A stretch of 64,000 nucleotides of DNA, taken from contig NZ_CP151997.1 of the NCBI RefSeq assembly GCF_038595005.1, positions 2,418,001 to 2,482,000 on the forward strand, given 5' to 3'. Of this stretch, positions 49,729 to 59,408 are shown one piece after another (position 1 is the stretch's first letter; the number at the start of each line of letters is the position of its first letter). The notes under the pieces are model-generated. The model saw only the letters and a program-made list of their open reading frames with translations, searched no databases and was not told the DNA's origin. The position numbers and the translations under genes are program-made. The stretch comes from Chryseomicrobium sp. FSL W7-1435 (lineage in GTDB: Bacteria > Bacillota > Bacilli > Bacillales_A > Planococcaceae).

Positions 49729-50541
49729 TTAAACAGAAAATAGCACTAAACTTGCTGCCATTACCATCATTCCAGCGACTACTCCATAAATTGATGAGTG
49801 TGCCTCGTCGAATTCTTTAGCGGCCGGCAATAGCTGATCTAGTGAAATAAACACCATAATCCCAGCTACTCCTGCAAACACTATACCGAACATGATATCT
49901 GACAAAAATGGCATTAAGATTAAAAACGCCACAATTGCACCGACCGGTTCTGCTAAACCTGATAGAAATGATAACTTGAAGGCACGCTTTCGACTCCCCG
50001 TCGCATAATAAATAGGAACTGCTACAGCTATCCCTTCTGGAATATTGTGAATGGCCACAGCAATTGCAATGGCGATACCTAAGCTCGGGTCAGCCATTGC
50101 GGACATAAACGTTGCAATCCCCTCAGGAAAGTTATGAATACCAATAGCTAGTGCAGTGAACATCCCCATTTTCATCAAGCGAGCATGCTCTGCAGGTGTA
50201 GGCCCTTCATCCATCGCCTCTACAGACTTCACTTCATGCGGGTTACCTAAAGACGGCAATAGCCGGTCTATCAAGCCAATAAGGAGCATACCCCCGAAGA
50301 ATCCTACCAATGTCATCCAGTAGCCATTTGTTGCTCCGAGCTCTGCCACTAAAGCATCTTTTGCCTTAAAGAAAATTTCAACTAGCGCTACAAAAATCAT
50401 GACCCCCGCCGAAAAACCAAGGGAAACTGATAAAAACTTTTTATTTGTTCGTGAAGTAAAAAGCGCTATTAAGCTACCAATCCCTGTTGCTAGTCCTGCT
50501 AAAACCGTTAACCCCAGTGCAAAGAGAACATTCCCATCCAT
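49729..50541 (-). CDS. ZIP family metal transporter
   Basis: 270-residue eight-helix ZIP transporter (GufA/ZupT-like). The metal-path motifs are on two helices: HNFPEGIATF (near residue 137) and HNIPEGIAVAVP (near 165). It imports zinc or other divalent cations (Mn, Fe, Co in relatives). A charged loop (about 95-125) is present where many ZIPs have a His-rich loop, but few His occur. ATG behind TAGGATG. No Zur-like site was recognised. Confidence 0.92.
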   Translation of the reverse strand: MDGNVLFALGLTVLAGLATGIGSLIALFTSRTNKKFLSVSLGFSAGVMIFVALVEIFFKAKDALVAELGATNGYWMTLVGFFGGMLLIGLIDRLLPSLGNPHEVKSVEAMDEGPTPAEHARLMKMGMFTALAIGIHNFPEGIATFMSAMADPSLGIAIAIAVAIHNIPEGIAVAVPIYYATGSRKRAFKLSFLSGLAEPVGAIVAFLILMPFLSDIMFGIVFAGVAGIMVFISLDQLLPAAKEFDEAHSSIYGVVAGMMVMAASLVLFSV

Positions 50542-50621
50542 AAAAAATCATCCTACTCTGTCTTTTTTTATTAGTATATGCGAAATGTTTCCTCTGCGCA
50601 ACTTTTTTTGTCTTGCGAAAT

Positions 50622-51275
50622 TCAAAGACCCACTTGTTGTAAATACTTTTCAATTTCAAGCCAGTTCTGCTCTACTTCTGTCCGAATTTTTGGATTGTAA
50701 AAGACCGCTGCAGGATGATAGGTGGGCAAGATAGTATAACTCTCAGAAGTCCATTCGAACTCTTCCGATTGTAGATCACGCAACCTTTGAACTGGGTGAT
50801 CGATCAGTTTCCCTTGCCATTCGGAAACTTTATAGTCTTTTCCTAGCAATCGTTGCAATCCGACATTGCCTAATGTAACTATCAGCAACGGGTCTAGTTG
50901 CGCGATTTCATAATCTAAAATAGGTGCATGCGCCAAAATTTCTTCTTTTTTTGGAGCTCGGTTATATTTCTTTTGAATAACTTCACCAGAGCGTAGTTTT
51001 TTAGCTTTCCATTGATAGGGGCGACTACGTACAGGACTAGTCATGTACACATCTTCTCGGGTTAACCCAATACTCGTAAGAGATTTATCCAATTCTGCTC
51101 CTGCTCTTCCGACAAACGGCTTTCCTTGGATAGCTTCGTTTTCACCAGGGGCTTCTCCTATCAATAGAAGTTTCGGTTTTAGTGGGCCCCCACCTCGTAC
51201 AAATCCCTCTACTGCATGCCCTTCCATTCGCTGTTTTGCAAGCGCCACAAGCTGTTCCGTTACTTGAAACTCCAT
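50622..51275 (-). CDS. Uracil-DNA glycosylase family protein lacking Fe-S cysteines
   Basis: 217-residue UDG-superfamily protein closest in motifs to family 4: LLIGEAPGENEAIQGKPFVGRAG near residue 36, VTLGNVGLQRLLG in the middle and LPTYHPAAVF near residue 190. Family 4 enzymes hold a 4Fe-4S cluster with four cysteines; this protein has no cysteine at all. Similar cluster-free proteins occur in other Bacillales as far as I recall. Uracil removal is likely but should be tested. ATG behind TTAGGAGG. Confidence 0.82.
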   Translation of the reverse strand: MEFQVTEQLVALAKQRMEGHAVEGFVRGGGPLKPKLLLIGEAPGENEAIQGKPFVGRAGAELDKSLTSIGLTREDVYMTSPVRSRPYQWKAKKLRSGEVIQKKYNRAPKKEEILAHAPILDYEIAQLDPLLIVTLGNVGLQRLLGKDYKVSEWQGKLIDHPVQRLRDLQSEEFEWTSESYTILPTYHPAAVFYNPKIRTEVEQNWLEIEKYLQQVGL

Positions 51276-51298
51276 CTTACTACCTCCTAACGGGAAAA

Positions 51299-51327
51299 CC
51301 CTCTCAACCTAAGTTGAAGAGGGTCGG
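51299..51327 (-). terminator. Terminator after the PAP2 gene
   Basis: Minus-strand ACCCTCT...AGAGGGT stem with an inner CAACTTAGGTTG extension and a short T-run; overlaps the last codons. Confidence 0.75.
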
Positions 51328-51935
51328 TGTTTTTTAAATTGTCGTTCTCTGTACTCATACCACCACATCACTAACGCAAACCAGACATACCCAATTGACC
51401 AACCTGCCACAACATCTGAACCGTAATGATGAATTTCGGCTACTCGGGAAAGTCCAATCAATAGCGCAAGAAGAAGTGCGGCTGACCAGATGAGCACCTG
51501 TTTTTTTCGTTCGTACATATATTCAGTAAGAAAATAGGCCAAAGTTAATAAATAAATAATCCCTGCCATAGAATGACCTGAAGGAAAACTAAAGGACAAA
51601 AGCTGACCTTCCAGTTCAGGTCGTTCTCGTTCAATTAATGTCTTGAGCAACTGATTGAGCACACTACCTCCACCCACTGAGGCTAATACAAATAACATTC
51701 CTCGGTAATTCTTTTTAAAAATCCATAGATAGAGAACTAATACTAGAGAGACAACAGTGACAGTAGGAGGATTGGCAAAGAAATCAAAAACTCCTATTAT
51801 CAAGTTCCCTTCAAACCACTCGCTAAATACACGGTCCGTCCATAATTCTTCTTTATTTACATAGTAATAATACATAATAAAAAAGAGACCGAGGGCTGGC
51901 AGTGCAAGTATGTATTTCCAATTATTCATGGTCAC
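51309..51935 (-). CDS. PAP2-family membrane phosphatase
   Basis: 208-residue membrane phosphatase with five to six helices. Family motifs: KTLIERERPE (near 100), FPSGHSMAG (catalytic His, near 118) and SRVAEIHHYGSDVVAGW (near 165). Likely dephosphorylates undecaprenyl pyrophosphate (BcrC-like) or phosphatidic acid/PGP; which is uncertain. The start is either the GTG at 51935 or the ATG two codons later; GGAGGAG suits both. Confidence 0.9.
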   Translation of the reverse strand: MTMNNWKYILALPALGLFFIMYYYYVNKEELWTDRVFSEWFEGNLIIGVFDFFANPPTVTVVSLVLVLYLWIFKKNYRGMLFVLASVGGGSVLNQLLKTLIERERPELEGQLLSFSFPSGHSMAGIIYLLTLAYFLTEYMYERKKQVLIWSAALLLALLIGLSRVAEIHHYGSDVVAGWSIGYVWFALVMWWYEYRERQFKKHRPSST

Positions 51936-52116
51936 TTAACTCCTCCCCCTTGTTTACTATTGTTCTACCCGAACTGTAGTCAGGAATAAACGTTTGTCGT
52001 TAAAGTATTCCAGCATTTTAGCATATCCACCTTCTTTATTCCCGTTAATTAAATTCTCATCGACATTTCGACTTATTTCGCTATACTAAATAGTAGTACT
52101 TGAAAGGAGAACCCTC

Positions 52117-53856
52117 ATGCTTCGTAAATTCTTTAGTTATTACAGGCCTCACAGAAGGCTTTTCATCATTGATTTTTCAAGTGCAATCATCGTTGCTATT
52201 CTTGAACTTGCCTTCCCTGTAGCTGTCCAATACTTTATTGATGACCTGCTACCAACGGGTGATTGGGATCTCATTGTTCAAACAGGGGTCTTGTTATTAT
52301 TCGTCTATATTCTTAGTACATTTTTACAATACGTGGTCAATTACCTTGGCCATAAACTCGGTATTAATATTGAAACTGATATGCGTCGAGAGCTTTTCAA
52401 CCATGTCCAGAAACAATCGTTTCGTTTCTTTGACAACACCAAAACCGGTCATATCATGAGCCGGATCACGAATGATTTATTTGATATTGGAGAGCTTGCT
52501 CACCATGGTCCTGAGGATATTTTTATAGCCATCATGACCTTGATAGGTGCCTTCCTCCTTATGTTCAACATCAATCCTGAATTGGCAGTCATCGCAATAG
52601 TTATGGTGCCTTTCTTATCGATTGTTGCAACTTATGGAAATATTCAAATGAACAAAGCTTGGAAAAAGATGTATGGCAAAATTGCTGATGTCAACGCCCG
52701 TGTAGAAGACAGTGTTTCAGGCGTACGCGTTGTTCAATCTTTTACAAATGAAAGCTTTGAAATGGATCGTTTTCAACAGGATAACAATCAATTCCGTTTG
52801 GCTAAATTACGTGCTTACAAAGTAATGGCGCAAACACACTCTAGTATTTTCATGATGACACGTCTTGTTACGTTAGTTGTGTTAGTTGTGGGTGCATGGT
52901 TTACATTGTCAGAACAAATTTCTTACGGGGATTTTGTGGCGTTTGTGTTATTCGTCAATGTACTGATAAAGCCTGTGGACAAAATTACAGCGCTTCTTGA
53001 ACTTTATCCAAAAGGAATGGCCGGATTTAAACGGTTCATGGAGTTAATTGAGCAAGATCCGGAAGTTCAAAACCTTCCGCATGCAAAATCAGCTCCTGCA
53101 TTACAAGGAGATATTGACTTTACAGATGTAACTTTTGGATACGACGACCATAAAAAAGTCCTTAAATCGATTAATTTATCGATACCAGCTGGACAAACCG
53201 TTGCTTTTGTCGGACCTTCAGGAGCTGGAAAAACAACTATTTGTTCTTTGATTCCGCGATTCTATGATGTAAATGAAGGCGAAATTTCAATCGATGGCAT
53301 TCCGATTCAAGATATGACGACTGAATCACTACGATACCAAATCGGAATTGTGCAACAAGATGTATTCTTGTTTACAGGGACCATTCGTGAAAACATTGCC
53401 TATGGAAATCTTGCTGCAAGTGATGAAGAAATTATGAATGCTGCTCAAAAAGCGCATTTAGAAGAGTTTGTCGCGGGTCTACCAGATGGCTATGAAACGC
53501 AGATTGGGGAACGTGGTTTGAAGTTGTCTGGTGGTCAGAAGCAACGTCTAGCAATTGCTCGGATGTTCTTAAAGAACCCGCCAATTCTGATTTTGGACGA
53601 GGCGACTTCAGCCCTGGATACAGCAACTGAACAAATTATACAGACTGCCCTTGCAGAGCTTGCTGAAAATCGAACAACGCTTATTATTGCTCACCGTTTA
53701 GCTACAATTCGTGACGCTGATCGTGTCGTTGTAGTGACTGAAAATGGCATAGAAGAACAAGGCAGTTATGATGATTTGGTCGCACAGGGTGGCGTTTTTG
53801 CCACTCTTCACAATAGTCAATTCCGAGAGAGTAAGCTTGGGATTACACAAGAATAA
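52117..53856 (+). CDS. ABC exporter half-transporter (permease-ATPase)
   Basis: 579-residue type IV (MsbA/Sav1866-like) half-transporter: six helices in residues about 1-320, then an ATPase with Walker A GPSGAGKTT (near 365), Q-loop VQQDVFLF, signature LSGGQKQR and Walker B ILILDEATSALD, H-loop AHRLAT. It must form a homodimer, as no partner gene is adjacent. Exports lipids, drugs or peptides; substrate unknown. ATG behind GAAAGGAG. Confidence 0.93.
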   Translation: MLRKFFSYYRPHRRLFIIDFSSAIIVAILELAFPVAVQYFIDDLLPTGDWDLIVQTGVLLLFVYILSTFLQYVVNYLGHKLGINIETDMRRELFNHVQKQSFRFFDNTKTGHIMSRITNDLFDIGELAHHGPEDIFIAIMTLIGAFLLMFNINPELAVIAIVMVPFLSIVATYGNIQMNKAWKKMYGKIADVNARVEDSVSGVRVVQSFTNESFEMDRFQQDNNQFRLAKLRAYKVMAQTHSSIFMMTRLVTLVVLVVGAWFTLSEQISYGDFVAFVLFVNVLIKPVDKITALLELYPKGMAGFKRFMELIEQDPEVQNLPHAKSAPALQGDIDFTDVTFGYDDHKKVLKSINLSIPAGQTVAFVGPSGAGKTTICSLIPRFYDVNEGEISIDGIPIQDMTTESLRYQIGIVQQDVFLFTGTIRENIAYGNLAASDEEIMNAAQKAHLEEFVAGLPDGYETQIGERGLKLSGGQKQRLAIARMFLKNPPILILDEATSALDTATEQIIQTALAELAENRTTLIIAHRLATIRDADRVVVVTENGIEEQGSYDDLVAQGGVFATLHNSQFRESKLGITQE

Positions 53857-53904
53857 TAAGGTTTTTAATTCTATCAAAATGGAAAAAGGTTAGGACAAAA
53901 TTAA

Positions 53905-53952
53905 ATCAGCAAGTTCTCTAGGTGAATTCCCAGAGAATTTGCTGATTTATTT
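53905..53952. terminator. Family B terminator hairpin, copy 6
   Basis: ATCAGCAAGTTCTC/GAGAATTTGCTGAT stem (one G-U pair) between convergent ABC and hflX genes, 6 bp from the GC-rich element. Confidence 0.87.
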
Positions 53953-53958
53953 GTGTAT

Positions 53959-54082
53959 GTTGAGTTCCGTTACGGGGCTGCGTTCCGTGGGCGCGTCGTG
54001 AGTCTCCTCATCGCAAGCTCCTGCGGGGCCTCACGTTCAGACTTTAAATCCCACTGGAGTCAGCCCCTACACTCCACTCAAC
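53959..54082. repeat. GC-rich family B element, 124-bp form
   Basis: Bounded by GTTGAGT and ACTCAAC inverted repeats, more than 90% identical by eye to 63196-63319. Internal palindromic segments CGTGAG/CTCACG and GACT/AGTC. No coding seen. Confidence 0.88.
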
Positions 54083-54128
54083 CTTCTAACTAGTTAAGTC
54101 CTAATACTATATTTGTCCCAATCTTTTC

Positions 54129-55397
54129 CTATGCATGCAAGAAGCCTTCTAAGCGAGCAGCATCTTTTGCAGACAATTCTACTGTCATCAATGTACCTTG
54201 CTCATCATACTCCGTATCAAGTACACTCGCATGTGTATTGAGGTAATCCACTAATTCCCCTTGATCAAAAGGAATCAAAAGTGAAAGCGTTGTGTAGTCT
54301 TGGAAGATGCGTGACTTAATTTGATCAATTAACTCGTCAATCCCTGCTCCTTCTTTTGCAGAAATCCAAAGTTGATCATCTTTGTACACAGGGTATTCCC
54401 TCTCAGCACGATCACTTTTATTAAATACATAAAGTGTCGGAACATCTTCTACACCGATTTGATCAAGAGTCTTGTTTGTGACATCAATCATGTAACGGTA
54501 CTCATCATTCGATACATCTACTACATGCAATAAAAGGTCGGCATCCCGCGCTTCTTCAAGTGTAGAACGGAAAGCTTTGACCAAGTGAGTGGGCAGCTTA
54601 CTAACAAATCCAACGGTATCTGTCAGTAAAAATTGCTTTTGGTCTTCTAGCTTCACTTGGCGAACAGAAGTTTCGAGCGTAGCAAACAGCATATCTTTCT
54701 CAAATACTTGTTTTTGTTCTTTCCCTGCCTGCAGCATCACTTGATTCATAATCGTCGACTTACCAGCATTGGTATACCCAACTAATGAAACTACAGGTAA
54801 CCCTTCTTTTTGTCGGCGCTTACGCTGTGTATCTCGTTGGCTTTTAACTGTTTCTAGTTCTCGTTTGATGCGTGAAATTTGCTCCTCGATTTTTCGACGA
54901 TCTAGCTCTAACTTTGTCTCACCCGCACCACGGTTTTTAAATCCGCCACCCGTACCACCACCTTGACGAGAAAGGGATGCACGTAAACCGACAAGTCGTG
55001 GCAGCATGTATTGCAGCTGTGCAAGGTCTACTTGAAGTTTTGCCTCACGTGTCTTTGCCCGTCGTGAGAAGATGGCAAGGATGAGCATCGTTCTATCCAT
55101 TACTTCGCACTCTAATAATTCTTCTAAATTGCGGATTTGTGAAGGGGACAGCTCATCATTAAAAATGACTACGTTAGCTTCAGTTGCTTCGAAGAGCATT
55201 TTGATTTCTTCCACTTTCCCTGTACCTACATAAGTGCCCGCATGGATTCGCTCTAAATTTTGAGTCACAGTACCGGCTTTTTCAATTTCTATTGCAGACG
55301 CTAAATTTTCGAGTTCTTCCATTTCATACTCAAAATGATGATCTTTTTGTCGCTGAACGCCGACAAGGATGGCTCTTTCTCGTTGTGTTTCTTCCAT
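54129..55397 (-). CDS. hflX: Ribosome-associated GTPase HflX
   Basis: 422-residue GTPase that binds the large ribosomal subunit and can split stalled ribosomes. An N-terminal HflX domain (residues about 1-180: YVGTGKVEEI, FNDELSPSQIRNLEE, MDRTMLILAIFSRRA) with a glycine-rich GGGTGGGFKNRGAGETKLE linker precedes the G domain: G1 GYTNAGKST, G3 DTVGF, G4 NKSD, G5 SAKEG. ATG behind TAGGAGG. Confidence 0.96.
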   Translation of the reverse strand: MEETQRERAILVGVQRQKDHHFEYEMEELENLASAIEIEKAGTVTQNLERIHAGTYVGTGKVEEIKMLFEATEANVVIFNDELSPSQIRNLEELLECEVMDRTMLILAIFSRRAKTREAKLQVDLAQLQYMLPRLVGLRASLSRQGGGTGGGFKNRGAGETKLELDRRKIEEQISRIKRELETVKSQRDTQRKRRQKEGLPVVSLVGYTNAGKSTIMNQVMLQAGKEQKQVFEKDMLFATLETSVRQVKLEDQKQFLLTDTVGFVSKLPTHLVKAFRSTLEEARDADLLLHVVDVSNDEYRYMIDVTNKTLDQIGVEDVPTLYVFNKSDRAEREYPVYKDDQLWISAKEGAGIDELIDQIKSRIFQDYTTLSLLIPFDQGELVDYLNTHASVLDTEYDEQGTLMTVELSAKDAARLEGFLHA

Positions 55398-55408
55398 TTT
55401 GGCACCTC

Positions 55409-56149
55409 CTATGGCAAGAGCGTATAAATTCCGCCCTCTATCTCTACCGTATTTTCCTTTCCGGTTCCAACGATGTCAACTCGCTGCAAACGGCATAGGT
55501 CTTGTTCTGACTCCACAAAAGTAATACGTGTATTCGAAAGTATTATTTGTGTACCTTGCTGAGCCACTTCTAATAAGTTTGCCCACTTCTCTGCAGTTTG
55601 AAACGGTGTCTTAGTAGCAATTACTAATTCTTGCACTCGTAACTCTTCTACACGCGGTGGAAGTTGCTTTTGTTGTTCTAAATCGGCATATTTTTCTTGC
55701 TGCGATTGCTCCCACTCGATAAAGAAAGGTAACGGCAAGTCTTCACTTGGATTTTCTTTCACAAAAAGCATTTTCCAACGAAGGACATCCCCATTTGGCG
55801 TTTTCCGAGAGGCATCGAGAATTTCTGTAGTTTGTATCCCTTGCGTTTGAAAGCGATTATAGACTCGTTCAATGGAGTCAGGACGCAAACAGATCGTCCC
55901 AAATCCAGGCCCATTTTTAAGGTCAAACAATAATAATTTAGTGAGTGGATGATCCGCATCTTTTGCAACTGAAAGATTCACAAGGGATAACCACTCTATA
56001 TAGCTTGAAGCTAGAAAAGCTAATGTATTTGCGGTTCCCCATTGTACATGTTCCCCACCCAACACACTTGAAATTCCTGCATAATTTGTTTTTTCAACGA
56101 CTTCTTTAGGTGATTCTGACACAAAATGAACGATATGATCTAAATTCAT
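55409..56149 (-). CDS. Glyoxalase-like (VOC) domain protein
   Basis: 246-residue protein with an N-terminal glyoxalase-like VOC fold (MNLDHIVHFV, GGEHVQWGTANTLAFL, YIEWLSL, then FFIEWE near 165) similar to the 'Glyoxalase_3-like' domain of Bacillales. The metal site is H5 plus two Glu, plausible but not certain. The C-terminal part repeats a weaker VOC half. It lies 11 nt upstream of hflX on the same strand; function unknown. Confidence 0.83.
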   Translation of the reverse strand: MNLDHIVHFVSESPKEVVEKTNYAGISSVLGGEHVQWGTANTLAFLASSYIEWLSLVNLSVAKDADHPLTKLLLFDLKNGPGFGTICLRPDSIERVYNRFQTQGIQTTEILDASRKTPNGDVLRWKMLFVKENPSEDLPLPFFIEWEQSQQEKYADLEQQKQLPPRVEELRVQELVIATKTPFQTAEKWANLLEVAQQGTQIILSNTRITFVESEQDLCRLQRVDIVGTGKENTVEIEGGIYTLLP

Positions 56150-56194
56150 CTTATTCTCCTGTCTATTGCTGTCTATTTCCCGGGAAATAACGCC

Positions 56195-57790
56195 TCAGTT
56201 TGTCACTTTTTGTTGCCCGAGTTCACGTAGCATATACTTTTGTATTTTACCAGATGCCGTCATAGGATACGCCTCTGTGAATTCAATATAGCGCGGAATT
56301 TTATGGTGTGCGATTGTTCCTTTTGCAAATTCTCTGACCTCTTGAGCTGTCAGAGAGTGTCCCTCTTTGACAATGATCCATGCCATGAGTTCTTCTCCAT
56401 ACTTGGTATCAGGAATACCAATCACTTGAACATCTTGGATACTTGGATGCTGGTATAAAAATTCTTCAATTTCTTTTGGGTAAATATTTTCTCCTCCTCG
56501 GATGACCATATCCTTAATTCTACCTGTTATATCGATATAACCATTTTCGTCCATTACCGCAATGTCGCCTGTATGAAGCCAACCATGATGGTCTATTGCT
56601 TGTTTTGTGGCCTCTTCATTTTTGTAGTACCCTTTCATAACTAAATAGCCGCGAGTACAGAGTTCACCAGGTACACCTGTTGGGGATTCCTCACCTGTTG
56701 CAGGGTCAATGATTTTCACTTCCACCCCTGGATGAGCACGACCAACCGAACTTACTCGTTTCTCGATAGCATCATCTGTTTTGGTTTGCGTAATAACAGG
56801 AGAAGATTCAGTTTGGCCATAAGCAATGGTGATTTCTTTTGCGCCCATATCATGAATAACCCGCTTCATCACTTCCATCGGACAAATGGAACCAGCCATT
56901 ATACCTGTCCGAAGTGAAGAAAGGTCAAAACTAGCAAAGTCAGGATCGTTTAATTCGGCAATGAACATGGTGGGTACCCCATACAAACCCGTGCACTTTT
57001 CATCTTGGATTGCTTGAAGTACTTTGTTCGGATGAAATTGTTCCAAAATCACCATTGTTGTGGCATGGATCACACTCGATAAAGTTCCCATGACACAGCC
57101 AAAACAATGGAAAAATGGGACAGGTATGCAAAGTCGGTCATTTTCCGTTAAATGAATATAATCACCAACTAATTGTGCATTGTTGACGATATTTCGGTGA
57201 GATAGCATAACGCCTTTTGGAAACCCAGTCGTTCCAGATGTGTACTGCATATTGATAACATCTTCATTGGATAGTGACTGAAAGCGTTCTTCAAGTTGTT
57301 TGCCAGAAACGTTGGGAGCGCCGTTCTCCAGCTCAGACCACGTCATCATGCCCTCTTCTTGTTGCTCATTCAATAAAATAACGCGCTTCAGATAAGGTAG
57401 CTGATTTCTCTCCAAATTTTTGACGATGTCGATATACGAGGTCCCTTTAAACGAATCAGCTAACAGTAATGTTGTACTGTCTGACTGCTGCAAAAGGTAT
57501 TCTAATTCTTTCTTTTGATAGCTAGTATTAACGGTTACCAATACAGCACCTATTTTAGCTGTGGCAAACTGCGTGAGTAACCACTCCCTTTTATTATCTG
57601 CCCAAATGGCCACGTGCTCCCCTTTTTGAATACCTAGACTCATAAATGCGCGAGCGAGTGTATCCGTTTCTTCATCAAACTCTTTGTACGTTTTTCGAAT
57701 CCCGTGTTCAGGGTAAACATACGCTTCTTGATGTGGAAATTCTGTTGCCGTTTTTCTCAGCACTTGCCCTATTGTTAATTCATTAAACAA
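56195..57790 (-). CDS. Acyl-CoA synthetase (AMP-binding)
   Basis: 531-residue adenylate-forming enzyme resembling fatty-acyl-CoA synthetases YngI/LcfA. Core motifs: YTSGTTGFPKGVMLSH (A3), YGQTESSP (A5), GWLHTGDIAVMDENGYIDITGRIKDMVIRGGENIYP (A7-A8) and the catalytic C-terminal Lys in TASGKIQK (A10). It activates a carboxylic acid to its CoA thioester; chain length not predictable. TTG start 6 nt behind GGGGAG. Confidence 0.92.
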   Translation of the reverse strand: MFNELTIGQVLRKTATEFPHQEAYVYPEHGIRKTYKEFDEETDTLARAFMSLGIQKGEHVAIWADNKREWLLTQFATAKIGAVLVTVNTSYQKKELEYLLQQSDSTTLLLADSFKGTSYIDIVKNLERNQLPYLKRVILLNEQQEEGMMTWSELENGAPNVSGKQLEERFQSLSNEDVINMQYTSGTTGFPKGVMLSHRNIVNNAQLVGDYIHLTENDRLCIPVPFFHCFGCVMGTLSSVIHATTMVILEQFHPNKVLQAIQDEKCTGLYGVPTMFIAELNDPDFASFDLSSLRTGIMAGSICPMEVMKRVIHDMGAKEITIAYGQTESSPVITQTKTDDAIEKRVSSVGRAHPGVEVKIIDPATGEESPTGVPGELCTRGYLVMKGYYKNEEATKQAIDHHGWLHTGDIAVMDENGYIDITGRIKDMVIRGGENIYPKEIEEFLYQHPSIQDVQVIGIPDTKYGEELMAWIIVKEGHSLTAQEVREFAKGTIAHHKIPRYIEFTEAYPMTASGKIQKYMLRELGQQKVTN

Positions 57791-57920
57791 AACAATCTCC
57801 CCTTTGTCATGTTGTCCCTTCTATATTATCACAAAATTCTGACGAGACTTCTTCCATTCCTGCCCCATTTTGAATGTGCTATGATGAACAGTAGAAAATT
57901 GATGAACGGAGGTGTTCGCA

Positions 57921-59096
57921 ATGGAACTTGAACAGTTGCAACTTGAACTGATTACACGATTCAGCGAACAACAATTAATAAGCGGGGTTATCAGTCAATC
58001 ACGTTCAAAAACTGAATCGGCAGGAAAAATCAAAATCAAGCCTGTTGAAATCAAAGGACTGTATCACATCCAGTTAGAATATCATTTCGACCAAACCATC
58101 ACGCATGAGAATAAGCTCCCTTCCGAAATGGAGGAGACAGTAAGAGAGCTTTTAGATCGGTATCGCCAGTTGCAAATGAATTGGGCAGGTGAATCGGTGC
58201 ACATCCAGCTTTCTAAGAAGAAAAAAGTAACCATGAAACGTTCGGTTACTGACAATCAGCCACCTGTAGAACTCTCGCATAACCGCAAAAAAAATTATGT
58301 GCTTGATCCCGATGTTGTCCATCCATTTTTAGTTCATTTAGGCGTACAAACAAAAGATGGCAAAATTAAAAATCAGAAACATGATAAATTTAAACAAATC
58401 AACCGGTTTGTCGAGTTTGTCGAAGACTCTCTTGCTTATCTACCAACTGATCAACCACTTCGAATTATTGATTTCGGTTCTGGAAAGTCTTATCTCACAT
58501 TCGCCCTCTACTATTATTTGAAAGAATTAAAAGGGTACGAAGTGAACATTACAGGTCTTGATTTGAAAAAAGATGTCATTGCCCATTGTGAAAAGTTGGC
58601 ACGAGAATTGCAGTATGATGGATTGCATTTTAAAGTTGGTGATATCACTGACTACAATAACGTTCAGCAAGTGGATATGGTTGTGACATTGCACGCGTGT
58701 GACGTAGCAACGGACATGGCGTTAGGGCGAGCAGTGAAATGGGGAGCTCGTGTCATTCTAAGTGTGCCTTGCTGTCAACATGAATTGTTCACTCAGCTGG
58801 ATTCTCCAGCCCTTGCTGTGATGACACGTCACGGACTCATCAAAGAGCGGTTTGCGTCTTTAGCCACCGACTCCATCCGTGCACAAGTTTTAGACCTTGT
58901 AGGCTACGAGACCCAGCTGGTTGAGTTCGTCGACCTCGAAAATACACCGAAAAATATTTTAATCCGTGCCTACTATACTGGCGCGCAACCAAAGCCAGAA
59001 ACGATTGCTGAGACAAAGGCGTTTGTTGCGTTTTTGCAAGCCAAACCGTTTCTAGTGAATGAGCTGCAAGAGGAATTGAAAGGGGTTCTGACATGA
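57921..59096 (+). CDS. SAM-dependent methyltransferase (Methyltransf_32-like)
   Basis: 391-residue class I methyltransferase. The SAM-binding motif I is DFGSGKSYLTFALYYYL (near residue 182), followed by ITGLDLKKDVIAHC and VTLHACDVATDMAL with the post-I and motif IV acids; SVPCCQHEL follows. The fold resembles METTL25/Methyltransf_32 proteins, thought to act on RNA or other macromolecules. Residues 1-150 form an extra N-terminal domain. The ATG is 8 nt behind GGAGG; the GTG three codons upstream overlaps it. Target unknown. Confidence 0.87.
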   Translation: MELEQLQLELITRFSEQQLISGVISQSRSKTESAGKIKIKPVEIKGLYHIQLEYHFDQTITHENKLPSEMEETVRELLDRYRQLQMNWAGESVHIQLSKKKKVTMKRSVTDNQPPVELSHNRKKNYVLDPDVVHPFLVHLGVQTKDGKIKNQKHDKFKQINRFVEFVEDSLAYLPTDQPLRIIDFGSGKSYLTFALYYYLKELKGYEVNITGLDLKKDVIAHCEKLARELQYDGLHFKVGDITDYNNVQQVDMVVTLHACDVATDMALGRAVKWGARVILSVPCCQHELFTQLDSPALAVMTRHGLIKERFASLATDSIRAQVLDLVGYETQLVEFVDLENTPKNILIRAYYTGAQPKPETIAETKAFVAFLQAKPFLVNELQEELKGVLT

Positions 59097-59365
59097 CAAC
59101 ACAGCAGTACACGGTCCGTAAATTGATTAACGGAGCCATCTTAATTCCTGCAGTTTTTATTGCCTTACTGGCGACTGCTTATTTTGAATGGCCTATATGG
59201 ACAACCGTACTTTTTGCTATTGGTTTAACGGCGATATTTGTTATTCTCGTAAACCGCTGGCAGGCACTGGATCGTCCTATTTCTAAAAATGCTTATACGG
59301 TATGGAATGTTGTCATCATTTTAACCTTTGTTATTATCTACTACACCATTCGTAGTTCTATGTAA
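59093..59365 (+). CDS. Small membrane protein co-translated with the methyltransferase
   Basis: 90-residue protein with three hydrophobic segments (about 13-29, 33-52, 67-85). The ATG overlaps the methyltransferase stop by 4 nt. Not recognised; the pairing with a methyltransferase gene has no obvious meaning. Confidence 0.78.
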   Translation: MTTQQYTVRKLINGAILIPAVFIALLATAYFEWPIWTTVLFAIGLTAIFVILVNRWQALDRPISKNAYTVWNVVIILTFVIIYYTIRSSM

Positions 59366-59408
59366 AAAACTCAGCTGACCGCTTATGGCCAGCTGAGTTT
59401 TTTTATAT
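59363..59408. terminator. Bidirectional terminator
   Basis: AAAACTCAGCTG(ACC)/(GG)CCAGCTGAGTTTT stem between convergent genes; both arms flanked by A or T runs and overlapping the fumC stop. Confidence 0.9.
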
